Assembly: GCA_019279435.1 (NCBI GenBank)
Contig: JAAALK010000080.1
Location: forward strand, 90,851,108 to 90,915,107
DNA from: Zizania palustris
Taxonomy: Eukaryota > Streptophyta > Magnoliopsida > Poales > Poaceae
Reading direction: 5' to 3'
Length of the DNA: 64,000 nt
The notes beneath the pieces are model-generated. The model was given only the letters and a program-made list of their open reading frames with translations. It was not told the origin of the DNA and searched no databases. Below, in pieces: positions 31,890 to 42,566 of the stretch (its first letter is position 1; every line of letters begins with the position of its first letter). A program made the position numbers and the translations under genes.

Positions 31890-33102
31890 ACTGATTTCTC
31901 TCTTGTCTCTCTTCCTTAGCACGTCTTCGTTGCTCTTTGTACCTAAGTTGTTTCTGCCTATTGTATTCCCTCTGTTGCCTATCCTCTTCACTCCATATCG
32001 CACTCCTCGCTCACTCATAAATCCTTCTTATTTCATACTTGGACTGACTTTCCACCTCTGTGATAGAACCATCCTCGTATGACGATGGCATGACATCTAT
32101 CTGTCGATGGAATGAACATCTCCTAACATTTTGCTGACACGATAAGGAGTGAGGTTAGTGTTGCATTACAAAATTATATAAAATTAAGCATGTACAATTA
32201 TTTTCATCACTTACCATGACGTGCTCATATAGGTTGGGCACACAAATTCTCTCCTTCCCCTTGAGTCACCTCCAAGTGATGTTCGTATAGTGCAACAACT
32301 CCCATATGCGCACATAGGTCATTGGTCAGACTCGAATTCCTATAGGATTTGTCATCCAACTTTAACTAGCATGCTCGACCTTGAGTAGATGCTCTTCTTT
32401 CCTCCGAGTGTACTCCTCCGTAGTCTCGGCTTATCTTACATGTCGTACCGTTGCCTTAAGTCACTGATCCATTGGATGACATGACACTTCCTTGGATTAT
32501 CCTGCAATACCGAACAAGTTAAATTAGTTACATCAAATTTAGTAATAAATAGATGGAGGTGCGAACTAAATTAATGTTTTTGTTCTCACCATGAAGTCAT
32601 CATCGATGCATGAATATATGAAGTATCTTATAGTATCATCTTGTCTTGACGTTACGGTCATTACCTAGCAGTGTTCTCTGTAGTGACACTTGAGACATTG
32701 AAGCCACGGTGGCACTCTGATCGGATTGATTGTCCAATAACCTTGCACAGATTCGGCACGACGCTTGTACTCCTCCTTCCTTGCGGCGTACTGTGCGTTT
32801 GTTTCACTAGGGTACAACCAACGTCCATCAGGGACTGGAAGCTCAGTGTTCACCCACTAAACGAACCTACACCTTCTATCAAATTTCCTTCAAACGTTCA
32901 GGTACCATAACTCTTCCTTGACGTTAGGGTAAAGAAAGTACCTCCTTCCACAAATGTCAGTTTAAAAACATGTCTTAGTATAACAGGAACATAAGAAAGC
33001 ATCACATGCAATCATATTAACTGTGACATAGCATGACCCTCTTCATATGGCGATATCCATCTCCATGGATCCCGTCATTGAGTGCGTGCTACCGGCCTCC
33101 AT
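31890..33102 (-). pseudogene. zinc-ribbon (GRF-like) gene, decayed copy 2 with two modules
   Basis: A minus-strand relic convergent with copy 1. From ATG at 33102 it reads MEAGSTHSMTGSMEMDIAI, a Cys-rich part, then CRFVxWVNTELPVPDGRW and a charged segment AQYAARKEEYKRRAESVQGY. A second module follows: PPWLQCLKCHYREHC, RYFIYSCIDDDF, then after an intron-like gap KCHVIQWISDLRQRYD. The C-terminus is a long charged helix (REYNRQKQLRYKEQRRRA…) ending at the stop near 31890. Each module ends in the same Cys…(F/H)V.W(I/V) closing motif seen in copy 1. Multiple stops and frame breaks are present. It is unlikely to make a protein. Confidence 0.6.
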
Positions 33103-33640
33103 GAAGTGTACTACTCTATCTCGCATAGCATATACTAGTTACATGGGGCAAATCACTTCAGAAACGACATGCAAGCCATAATAAATTTACATTAGCCTTG
33201 GGCTGTAAATAACTATGGCACGTAGGCCGTATTTAATTTACATTCATTGCATGCATCTCATACATCACATTTATCTAAGGCCATAATAGTCACAACATTC
33301 TCTGCAAAACAAAGTTAGGCAAGCAATCTATAAGTGACTGGATTTTGGATCTGAAACACCTAACTCAACAGGCTCGAAATTTCAACTTGGGTGGGTCAGA
33401 ACTTCCGATCTAGCATCGGAGCTTCTGATCCGCTGGAACTTCCGATCAATATTAGAATCCCTAGTAGAAACAATTGCTCTCTGTATCGAATCATTATTCG
33501 ATATCGCAACATCCGATTAGTATCGAAACTTCAGATCCACCATCAGAACTTCCGATTTGCCACGGACAGAAACAGATCTAATCTGTTTTTCCACCATGTA
33601 TCTCTATACATGAGGGATCCAGATCGAACACTATGCATGT
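33103..33640. other. unassigned interval, left flank of a reverse copia LTR
   Basis: The left half shows nothing. From about 33390 there are several copies of an (A/G)GAACTTCCGAT motif, shared with the LTR at 33656-34600. By position this would be the untranslated leader of that element, but no gag follows. Confidence 0.35.
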
Positions 33641-34600
33641 AGGCTCTGATACCACTGTTGGAGAATAGGGGAGCAATGCTAGCCAGCAAATTCAAAATTT
33701 CCACCCCAAGCTTAAGACCCATGCACGTGTGAGATCATAGATCGTTACCATATAGCACGAGACGATCTAGGTGCAGTGGAATAATATGTCGAAGAAGCAC
33801 GTCAAGCCTATCCTCGCTTTGTCCCGGCCGTTCCTCGCCAATCCAATTGGTGAAGATGATGTAGTTGTTCATGTGATGAAGTCTACGAGCATCGTTGTTG
33901 GAGCAAAACCTCCATGGTATCCACACATACAGAGATGGAGTTCCTCCATGGTAGTGTGCTAGCACCGTACGTAAGAGACGAGTATCCTCGATCTCAACCG
34001 TTGAGATCAAGAAAGGGAGGAGTAGAGTATTTGGTGGCTATATCTAAACTATGCTCAAGCTTGACATCCAAGACCTCCTCCTCCTCTCTTTATATATAGG
34101 GCTGAGAGCCACTAGTTGTGCACATCTCGAAATCCACAAATCGGTTATAACCGATTTGTGTTGTAACATATCCAATCTATTTTACCTTCGTCAGAACTTC
34201 CAATCCTAGATTGGAACTTCTGACAGGGTATTTTGGTCTCTCGATTCAATATGAAACGTAACACATCCAATATGTTTCACCCACCTTGGAACTTTCGATA
34301 CACATATCGGAACTTCCGATCAATATAGATGTCTTGATTCCAAAATCGGAACTTCCGGTTCATCGGAACTTCTGATACCATATTGGAACTTCCGAAGTAA
34401 CTTTTGCTCTCTAACTTGAGTCCAGAAAATAATCAGAACATACGATTCCAAATCGTAATTTTCGAACCCAACCATCAGAATTTCCAATGTAATTTTCGCT
34501 CTATCACTCGTGTCCCGAAAATAGTCTGAACTTCTGATACTACCTATTGGAACTTCCGATACGCGGAATTTTCTTGGGCATATCCATCATTCTTGGCGAT
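33641..34600 (-). repeat. reverse-strand copia-type LTR with primer-binding site
   Basis: AGGCTCTGATACCA (33641-33654) is the inverse of an initiator-Met tRNA primer site. One base later TGTTGGAGAAT (33656) is the inverse of an LTR end. A minus-strand TATA box (TATATAAA, near 34090) and a U3 rich in ATCGGAACTTCCGAT-like palindromes follow to about 34600. The outer LTR end is not resolved; an unrelated gypsy LTR starts near 34640. No internal coding domains remain to the left. Confidence 0.65.
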
Positions 34601-34639
34601 GAATATGGAAAACTTGTCTCCTGCAAAACACCACAAATC

Positions 34640-35189
34640 AAAAGCAATTCGGCCTAGAGACCGAATTACTGATAAAAATCGATAAAAACTCGTTACGGGG
34701 GTTAAACGGATGATTCACAAGCGAATCAATAAGGATTACTGCGATTAGGATGCTATGGATGGATGGTTTACAGTGCAAACCAACAAACAATGGATGTGCT
34801 ATGGCTAAACCTAGGGCAAGAAAGGGTAAAAGAATGATTCAAGGGTACTAGATTAGATTGATTTGGAATTGGATACCCGTTTGAATCGGCCTTTCCCTAT
34901 ATTTATAGGGGTGATCTTGTCATTCCTGGACTTTATTTCTACTCTAAATTGATTAAGGTACGAGTCCAAGTCGTTAAAAATTGGTTAGAGATCAAAACAA
35001 CTCAAAACCAATTAAATTGGCTCAAAATCGGACTGGGCCAGTCTAACCAGGGTACCATGGCCGGTCTGATCGGCCTACTATGGACGGTTGGACCGGCCTG
35101 TTTCCAGGAAGTTGCATATTTTCGGCCCAAATTACCAATTTTGACATTTTGACAATTTTAACCATTAATGCTATTTTTTGATATCAACA
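34640..35189 (-). repeat. reverse-strand gypsy LTR fragment, same family as the one at 5101
   Basis: Read on the minus strand from 35189 it starts TGTTGATATCAAAAAATAGC, then GCATTAATGGTTAAAATTGTC. This matches the LTR at 5101 (TGTTGATAACAAAAAATGGC…). A TATA box at 34900-34907 and the TTCGGTCTCTAGGCCGAATT block match as well. The U5 end is missing, probably lost at the junction with the copia LTR near 34600. Confidence 0.75.
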
Positions 35190-35332
35190 AGGATATCGGT
35201 CGATCGCTTCGGCTCTTGATGGGTGCATCGAAGTATTCCTCAGCACATACCTCAAAGTATTCACTGTCGAGGTCAGGATGCAACCGCAGGCAATACATCC
35301 TCGAGGGACGATTGAATAGATCCTCCTTTGAG
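35190..35332. other. short interval between LTR and hAT element
   Basis: About 140 bases with an open minus-strand frame (RPSRMYCLRLHPDLDSEYFE) that I do not recognise. It includes the hAT left target duplication CCTTTGAG (35325-35332). Confidence 0.3.
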
Positions 35333-37808
35333 TAGGGGTGAAAACGGATCAAATACGGACGGATATCATTAATATCATATCCTTTTTCATATATTTTTTG
35401 GATTCCAATTCGAATTCGGATTCGTATAATCCGGATACAGATACGGAGATGAATATCATCGAAAACGAATACGGAGCGGATACGAATCGAATACGAATAC
35501 AGTTACGAATACTTACCGAATATCAATAATGTATTTATTTATTCACGATCACAATACACAAATGACAAATAATAGTTAACATCACATAAATCATCATGAA
35601 CAGGGACAGAGAGGCGACAGGAGGAGAGACTGGGAGAGAAAGAAAAATTTGGGTTGGTAGGGTTTTAGTCAAAGTTGACTATTGACTTTTTTTTGAGTGA
35701 GAGAGATAAGGTTTAAAATTGTAAAGGTTCGTTTAAAGTTGATTTTTTTTACGATCAAAATACAACATATCTAATCTCATAAAAAATCACATTTTTATGC
35801 ATAAGTTTGCTATTTTTAATTCATTATGTATGTTTCTTTGATTTATATTGAAATTTGTCAAATTTGAACTACAAGTGCATAAATAATGAACCAAAAATTT
35901 CTAAACAAATCATATTCATGCATTTGAGTCTATTATAAGTCAGTATCCACTAAATTGAAAGATATTTTTTAAAAAATGTTACGACACTCGATGAACAACA
36001 TAGAGCTTAATGAAATTTTAATTCTAAAAAATTCAAATGAAGTCTGAAAAATACGAGACGTCTCATGGTATCATCATATGATACATATATGCTGTGATAA
36101 AAATTTAAAATTATTTTGACAAAGTTTTCATGTACGATGTTAAGAAAGATGGAGATTTGAGAGTAACAAATTAGAATGTTAAGAAGGAATGTGTTAGGTT
36201 TAAAAGCAAATCAATAGTTAAATCTTCGTTTAAATTTTATTTTTTTCTATGATCAAAATACAACATATCTAATCTTATAAAAAAATTCACATTTTTATAC
36301 ATAAGTTTGCTATTTTTAATTCATTATGTATATTTCTTTGATTTATATTGAAATTTGTCAAATTTAAACTACAAGTGTATGAAATAATGAACTAAAAATT
36401 CTAGAAAAATCATATTCATGCATTTGAGTCTATTTTAAGTCAGTATCCACTAAATTGAAAGATTTGTTTTTAAAATGTTACGACACTCGATGGACAACAT
36501 AGAGCTTAATGAAATTTTAATTCTAAAAAATTCAAATGAAGTATGAAAAATACAAGACGTCTCATGGTATCATCATATGATACATAGATGCTGTGATAAA
36601 AAAATAAAATTATTTTGACAAAATTTTCATATACGATGTTAAGAAAGATGGAGATTTGAGAGTAACGAATTAGAATGTTAAGAAAGAATGTGTTAGGTTT
36701 AAAAGCAAATCAATAGTTAAATCTTTGTTTAAACTTGATTTTTTCTCTGATCAAAATACAACATATCTAATCTTATAAAAAAATTCACATTTTTATATAT
36801 AAGTTTGCTATTTTAATTCATTATGTATGTTTCTTTGATTTATATTGAAATTTGTAAAATTTGAACTACAAGTGCATGAAATAATGAACTAAAAATTCTA
36901 GAAAAATCATATTCATGCATTTGATTCTATTTTAATTCAGTATCCACTAAATTGAAAGATTTGTTTTTTAAAAAATATTACGACACTTGATGGACAACAT
37001 AGAGCTTAATGAAATTTTAATTCTAAAAAATACGAGACGTCTCACGGTATCATCATACGATACATAAATGCTCTGATAAAAAATTAAAATTATTTTGACA
37101 AAGTTTTCATGTACGATGTTAAGAAAGATGGAGATTTGAGAGTAACAAATTAGAATGTTTAGAAGAAATGTGTTAGGTTTAAAAGAAAATTAATAATTAA
37201 ATCTTTGTTTAAACTTTTTCTATAATTAGAATACAACATATATATTTTATGAAAAATTTCGATATTGCTATATGTCAATTTGCTATTTTTAGTTAATTCA
37301 TTATGTTTCTAAAATTTAAATTGAAAGAACTACAAAAAATTCTTTTTTATTTTATCTGTTAAAAAATTTTCTATGTTTAAAATTATAGAAATTTATCCCA
37401 TTTATAAATATATATATATTTTAAAAAAATCTTCTTTATTTTTTAAAAAACTTTTTTTTAAAAAAATTATTTTTATTTCTAATCTCCTCACGGGCTGTAA
37501 GAACTTGTGCAAGCACGACCTGCTGGGCTTTGGCAGTGTGTCCTGCAGGCCTGTAGCGTGGCCACCGGGCCTACATTTTTAATTGGCCGGATATCTGGAT
37601 AAGAACTATCCGGATTATTCGAATTCGTATCCGAATCCGTATCCGAATCCGACGAATATCAGGCAGATCATATTTGTTTCCGTATCAGAAAAAAATATCC
37701 GAATCTGAATCCATATCCAAAAAATCCGTATCCGAATCAAAAAAAATCTGAATCTGAATCCATTTCTCTGGATATGGTCAGAAACTATCCGAACCACTTT
37801 CACCCATA
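35333..37808. mobile_element. hAT-like non-autonomous element with internal tandem array
   Basis: The element is 2476 bp with termini TAGGGGTGAAAACGG and CCACTTTCACCCATA (imperfect inverted repeats) and an 8-bp target duplication CCTTTGAG/CCTTTGTG (35325-35332, 37809-37816; 7 of 8 match). Subterminal regions on both sides are full of CGGATA/TATCCG and GAATAC/GTATTC motifs, typical of hAT elements beginning with a GGGGTGAAAACGG-like end. There is no transposase. The middle is an AT-rich tandem array. Confidence 0.8.
35762..37330. repeat. tandem array of ~498-bp AT-rich units
   Basis: Three full copies and a partial fourth begin at about 35762, 36260, 36758 and 37233 (spacing 498, 498, 475), each marked by ACAACATATCTAATCT. 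Each full unit contains GAGACGTCTC followed within a few bases by the hairpin GTATCATCATATGATAC (near 36056, 36557 and, with changes, 37033). No frame longer than a few dozen codons is seen. Confidence 0.88.
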
Positions 37809-37812
37809 CCTT

Positions 37813-38050
37813 TGTGGAGCCATGGTAGAGACCATGGGCTCATCGCTCCTAGATGATGAGTGATTGTCAATAGTGAAGAGATGATGATGAAGCCCTTCGA
37901 GGGGAAGCACTTCAAAAGGGCACTTCAAAGAAAGAGGTTTTGTCGTGGCGTTGGCCAGTGTGACAGGTATACGGACGGGAGATTAGCGAGCTGGAGGAGC
38001 TACGGAATCGTAGTGGTCCAATCCGAGTACACGACGCAAGGAAGACAAGT
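37813..38050 (+). repeat. old copia-A-type LTR start, relic
   Basis: TGTGGAGCCATGGTAGAGACC…GATGAGTGATTGTCAATAGT and GTCCAATCCGAGTACACG can be aligned to the first about 300 bases of the copia-A LTR (TGAGGAGCCATG…GATGAGTCATTGTCAACGATAG). Divergence is high. The hAT element inserted right at its start. Confidence 0.65.
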
Positions 38051-38996
38051 GAGTGTCATGGTGTTAGTCGTGGTGCTATTGTTTTGCGGAGTTTGAATCA
38101 TTGCTGCTATTGTTGTAAGTTAATTATTGATGTATTATCTTTAAGAGTTTATTTATATATGTAATTTTGATAAAATGACTGAATGAGTGATCGATCTAAT
38201 AATTAGGTGAAACACTGTTTTTATGAGGATAGATACACAGTTGTTATTTGTTAGCCTGTCTTGTGTGTGGTGCTTATTGATGGGTATGGATATCCGATAG
38301 ATATATTTTACCCGTGTGGGTATGAGTTTAGGGAAGAAATGATATCCGTATGTATATATAGATTATCTAATGGGGAGATTTTTTTCTAACGGGTATGAGT
38401 TTGAAGTAGTCAAACACGATGAATATAGATCTATTGTCATCTTTTCTTTGCCACGGAGCTTCCGCCGTCTGAATTTTTTTATGCTTGGCTGAGAAAACCG
38501 CACCATCGGGTTCTCTGGCCTTCGGTGTCAAATCGTTGACAGAAGGATTCCTGCACAGTACTTGACGGCATGTTTTGATTTGATTTTCGTGAATTTGGCT
38601 TGCAATTAATTCTTGTTTTCCTCCGCTCAAATCACACCATGACCTCACAGCTGATTAGTTTTATATGCTAATGAACTAGTGTTTTCTTGCAAGCGTTTTC
38701 TCTGTCCGTGGGTTTTTTTATCTTGGGAAACATGCTAATGAATTCTGTGTGAACAAATCGGTGAACAGAACTACAGCTACGTATTTCATCCGCATTTTTT
38801 TTCTCCGAAGCTTCTCTGGTCTCACGTCTGTGCACGAGTTCCCAGGAGATTGACAGCGACCCAAGGTGCTTGAGCTATAGCGTGGGGCCTAGGCCTGAGT
38901 TCTTAGCCGAGTACCTGCATCCCTGTACCCTGCCTAATATTCTTCACCACGCCAATTCTTTCGGAGCATTTGTCTGTGCATCTCCTAGCTGTATAA
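38051..38996. other. unassigned interval
   Basis: No gene recognised. A 93-codon minus-strand frame (38367-38648) has no family features. GGGTATGGATATCC-type motifs near 38280 resemble degenerate transposon ends. Confidence 0.3.
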
Positions 38997-39401
38997 GGTA
39001 TTGTTTGATTCTTTTAGAGATTAAAAGGAATTTTAGTATTTTTTTATTCATTTAATTAAATTTTAGTTCTTACATATTTGGTTCTAGGGACTATAAGTTA
39101 TTAAAACACGTGAAAAATGACTAAATTACCCTTAATAAATACCTGCAGATAGTCTTTTTCTCACCCCGAGGAGCATTAATGGGGAGCAAACCATGTCAAC
39201 GGTCTCTTTTAGTCCCTTTTAACAACCTCATGAGGACTGAATGTCTAAACTTTAGGGACTAAAGTTTAGTCCCTTTTAGTCACCATGTTTGACAATTTAG
39301 GGACTAAAAGGGACTAAACTTTAGTCCCTTTTAGTCACCATGTTTGGCAATTTAAGAACTAAAAGGGATTAAACTTTAATAAGGTGGAACCAAACACCTC
39401 C
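38997..39401. mobile_element. Tourist-like MITE with internal duplication
   Basis: Ends GGTATTGTTTGATTC and GAACCAAACACCTCCT are imperfect inverted repeats, flanked by TAA on both sides (38994-38996, 39402-39404). A ~70-bp segment (CTTTTAGTCACCATGTTTGRC context) is duplicated in tandem at about 39250-39360. Runs of GGGACTAAA/TTTAGTCCC fold on themselves. Non-coding. Confidence 0.75.
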
Positions 39402-39404
39402 TAA

Positions 39405-39756
39405 GTAGTGCGGTATCCCAGACAACAACATCTCGCGAAATAGAGTAAGTGCAAGTTTGCAATTCATCTCTCATGTACTTATCTTGTTGAATTAAATGTG
39501 TCGATTATGATGTTTTCATGTGGTTTATTTTACTAGATTACTTTTGAGATGCAAGTTGAAAGATCTCAGATTTGGTAAAATATGTATTGATCTGTCATCT
39601 GATCAGTGATTAGTTTTAATCTGCCTTGTGAGTTTTGTACGGGTGTCTTTTTAATCAGGACACCGGTTTGCTTTTTGAAGGCTATATTATTTTTAGTGTT
39701 TGTGATCTCTCGATTTGTCACTTCATATTATATCTGATAGGAGAGTGGTAGCACTA
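39405..39756. other. unassigned interval
   Basis: AT-rich, no coding signal. It lies between the MITE and the 3' end of the split PMD gene. Confidence 0.3.
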
Positions 39757-40237
39757 ATTTCATCTGCATCCCTGTAGGATGCTTTGCGGAGATGGCCGAC
39801 GATGAAGTTGATTGGTAGAATACAAGGAGTGATAAGGGCTTTAAAGATTTTGATAGACTCCTCATCCCTACATACGTCAGTGACAAGCAGCTAATGAGGG
39901 TGCTCATACTCAGACAAGGAGTCATACGGGTACCATACAATTTTCTCAGGGATGAAGACACGGTGATAAACTTGGAACCAGTGGCTTAGATGATCGGGCA
40001 ACATACAAATATCAGGGCGGCAAGTAGCTGTCTCACCCAAAGATAAGCATCGACGATATGTGGGGTTGGCTGATTCTAGGTAGTTATAAGGAAACTCCAT
40101 CAGGGTGAAAGGGGGATCGTTGGTGACTTCGGCCGTTTAAACATTTAGCCAAAGTTACAGAAACTGCCAAGGACCACCAAAGTGGCCTACAGATTCACCA
40201 GCCGATAGCTTGACCGATACTTGGTGAAGAAGATGAT
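39757..40237 (-). pseudogene. plant mobile domain gene relic, C-terminal part
   Basis: Continuation of the minus-strand gene that starts right of the copia-B element. Across the insertion (from 58613, skipping to 40232) the frame reads without interruption: RYLLGATYHLLHQVSVKLS, GGPWQFL, LWLNV, then MEFPYNYLESANPTYRRCL, DHLSHWFQVYHRVFIPEKIV, WYPYDSLSEYEHPH, and DEESIKIFKALITPCILPIN. Three stops interrupt it. The block order (LGxxYHLLH, GPWxFLxLWLN, VWYPY) is that of the plant mobile domain found in plant transposons and in antisense ORFs of Tat-type retroelements. The ATGAT duplication at 40233-40237 marks the insertion. Confidence 0.7.
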
Positions 40238-42502
40238 TGAGAAACCAAGGGTTGGTTTCGGAGTGTGTGATGAGTGAATGACAGATTTTACCCTCTGATT
40301 CGAAGGGGTCCCTTCGAAGGGATTCGGAGGTTGTTTCACCGAAGAGTTCGGTGGGTCTGTTTTGCTGCAGCTGTTGCAGCGGAGTGTGCCTGTCGGAGGG
40401 GTCCGACAGTACACAATGACTGGGTTGTACCGAAGGGTTCGATACTTTGGGTGGTACACCGGAGTGTGTACCGAAGGATGTTTACCCGGAGAGGTCTCCG
40501 GGGTACTGGATACACTTGTCTGCTTGTTTGTGGATACACTTCGGAGGCGACAGACGGTTCGTAGCAAGTGAACCTGGGTCAAGCGGCAGGCTTGATGCCA
40601 GGGGAGCAGGGAGCTCCGTCACGAAGGCTACGAAGGGGTCGAGGTCGGACCTCGGGTCGAGGTGTGCCAGGAGAAGGCAGTAAGTGCAGAGTATGACTCC
40701 AGGTGAAGGTACTCCAAGATAAAGTCCTCGGAGGCGAGGCACTTCGAAGGGTACTCCGAATGGAGTGACTTCGGAGTATGGTGGACCAAGTCCTCAGCAA
40801 TGAGGCAAGGCGTTCGAAGTGTGCTCCGGAGGGAGGCACTCGAAGGTATACCCGACGAAGGTCTCAGAAGTCGAGGTGCATCGAAGGCATGGTCCAGGTG
40901 AGGATTGTCGAGCAGTGTGCTCGGGGAGAGATACTGCGACGAAGTGATCATGGAATGCTTCATGCGGATGCCTTGGACGAAGGAGGGACTTCGAAGGGTG
41001 GTACAACGAAGGCTGGCTTCGGAGTGAAGCTGACTTTGGAGCAAGGATGACTTCGGAGCGAGGCTGGCTCTGGAGCGAGGCAGGCTCCGGAGCGAGGCTG
41101 ACTTTAGGTACTTTGGCCATGCATGGCTTCGGTACACGGGCTGACGAAGTTCGAGCTAGGAGAAGTTGCGAAGCCATGGTGGTCCACTCCGAAGGTGTTG
41201 GTGCGAAGGCTCAAGGGCTTTGATGGCTTCGGCTCAAAACCGTCACTGTATCGAAGGCTGACTTCGGTGAAGCGAAGGCTGTCAGGCTCAAGGCTTCTCA
41301 CCGAAGCTACCGCACCCCTCGCGTGCGAAGGGGGGCTTCAGAAGGGTCCAAAACTGCAAAGGCTGACAGCGTCTGCTCTGCAAAAGCTGCTGTTGTCCCC
41401 TCTGCGAAGCTGACAAAAGAAGCATCCAAATAAAGTAGACTGCCAGTTGTACCCCCCTGTTCTGATGAGACAAAACCGGTGTAAACCCTAGGGGTAAAGT
41501 AGTCTATTCACAGGGCTGAATAGTGCCTATAAATAGTGGAGACTAGCTAGGTCACATCAACACTTTGAGCAACCATTGTAGAACTCCTGTGCTAGCCGCC
41601 ACACTCTCTGTATTCATCCTGTGAGTTCATTTTGTGTTCCCTGTTCAAGCAATGAAGTTTTGATTCTGTTTTCATTTACTGCTTGAACTTGTATGCGTAC
41701 TTCACTGCATGCTTTGATTTCTCTGTGCACCATCTTCTTGTGAGTTTTCTGGAGAGGTGTGTGAGAAGCCTGATCGAGTAAAGTGTGTGTTTTTCAGTGT
41801 ATGTTCGCTCTGTGTAAACTAGAGGCTAGACCTCTCTGATTACTAGCGAAGCACTGTTCTTGGCTTAGATCGAAGCCCGTTTTATTCCCTTGTCGAAGTC
41901 CTCGGCGAAGTTTGTTCGGTGTGCGTTTAGATCTTCGAAGTACGAAGCCTAGTACTAGTTGCTTTCGCTGAGTATTTGGTTGAAGTCTGCAGAGGGAAGT
42001 CTGCTCTTGCGAAGGGTGAAGTGTGAAGCCTACTCGAAGGCACCCAGTGTGCTGAGCCTGCACTGACTTAGCAGAGCTGATCGAAGTCCTCTAAGGGAAG
42101 TCTGCTCTTGCGAAGGGTGAAGTGCGAAGCTTGCTCGAAGGCACCTAGTGTGCTGAGCCAGCGCTGACTTAGCAGAGCTGATCGAAGTTCTCAGAGGGAA
42201 GTCCTCTCTTGCGAAGGTTGAAGTGCGAAGCCTGCTCGAAGGCACCCTATGTGCGAAGCCTGCACTGACTTAGCAGAGCTGAGTTTTCGGGGTTGTGGGT
42301 GGAGCGAAGTCTTCTTGGCTTCGAACTTTTGCTCCTTGCGAAGCCTGATTTTGGAGCTGTGAAATACCTCCGAACCAGAACTTCGAAGGCTGTGTTCGAA
42401 GCCTGTTCCGCAGAAAACAGAAGGAAAACAGAAGGTTATTTTTAGTCTGAAATTTTAAAAGCTCCCATTCACCCCCCTCTGGTCACCGTTTCTGGTCCAA
42501 CA
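40238..42502 (+). repeat. copia-B outer 5' LTR
   Basis: The LTR is 2265 bp. TATA box TATAAATA is at 41528-41535. Dense CTTCGGAG/CTTCGAAG motifs run from 40270 to 41340. Three tandem ~101-bp units lie at 41981-42282. It ends GGTCCAACA and is followed by AT and the primer site. Long frames on both strands of the U3 (for example 40628-41137 minus) recur in every LTR copy with changes and match no protein. Confidence 0.92.
41981..42282 (+). repeat. three tandem ~101-bp units in copia-B LTR
   Basis: Units start at 41981, 42081 and 42182, each reading (T)CGAAGTCCTC-GAGGGAAGTC … GACTTAGCAGAGCTGA. The 3' LTR has the same three units (58087, 58188, 58289). The inner copia-B LTR has only one (about 45788-45888). 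Confidence 0.9.
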
Positions 42503-42504
42503 AT

Positions 42505-42517
42505 TGGTATCAGAGCA
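42505..42517 (+). other. copia-B outer primer-binding site
   Basis: TGGTATCAGAGCA, complementary to initiator methionine tRNA, two bases after the 5' LTR. The inner element has TGGTATCAGAGTA at 46112. Confidence 0.88.
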
Positions 42518-42566
42518 GGTTAAGATCACCAGTTGACCTTAACCGGTTTTGTGATTTGTTGGAGAT

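Noticed and set aside
33735..34010. 91-codon minus-strand frame
   Set aside because: Lies in the U5/R part of the reverse copia LTR; no homology pattern and no domain.
35762..37330. CRISPR-like or centromeric satellite array
   Set aside because: Units are ~498 bp with no spacers, in a plant nuclear context, and bounded by hAT ends; only about three units are present.
40187..41420. Several 90-170-codon frames on both strands, repeated near 44100-45170 and 56270-57520
   Set aside because: All lie in copia-B LTRs. GC-rich CTTCGGAG repeats suppress stops in all frames; frames are not conserved between LTR copies.
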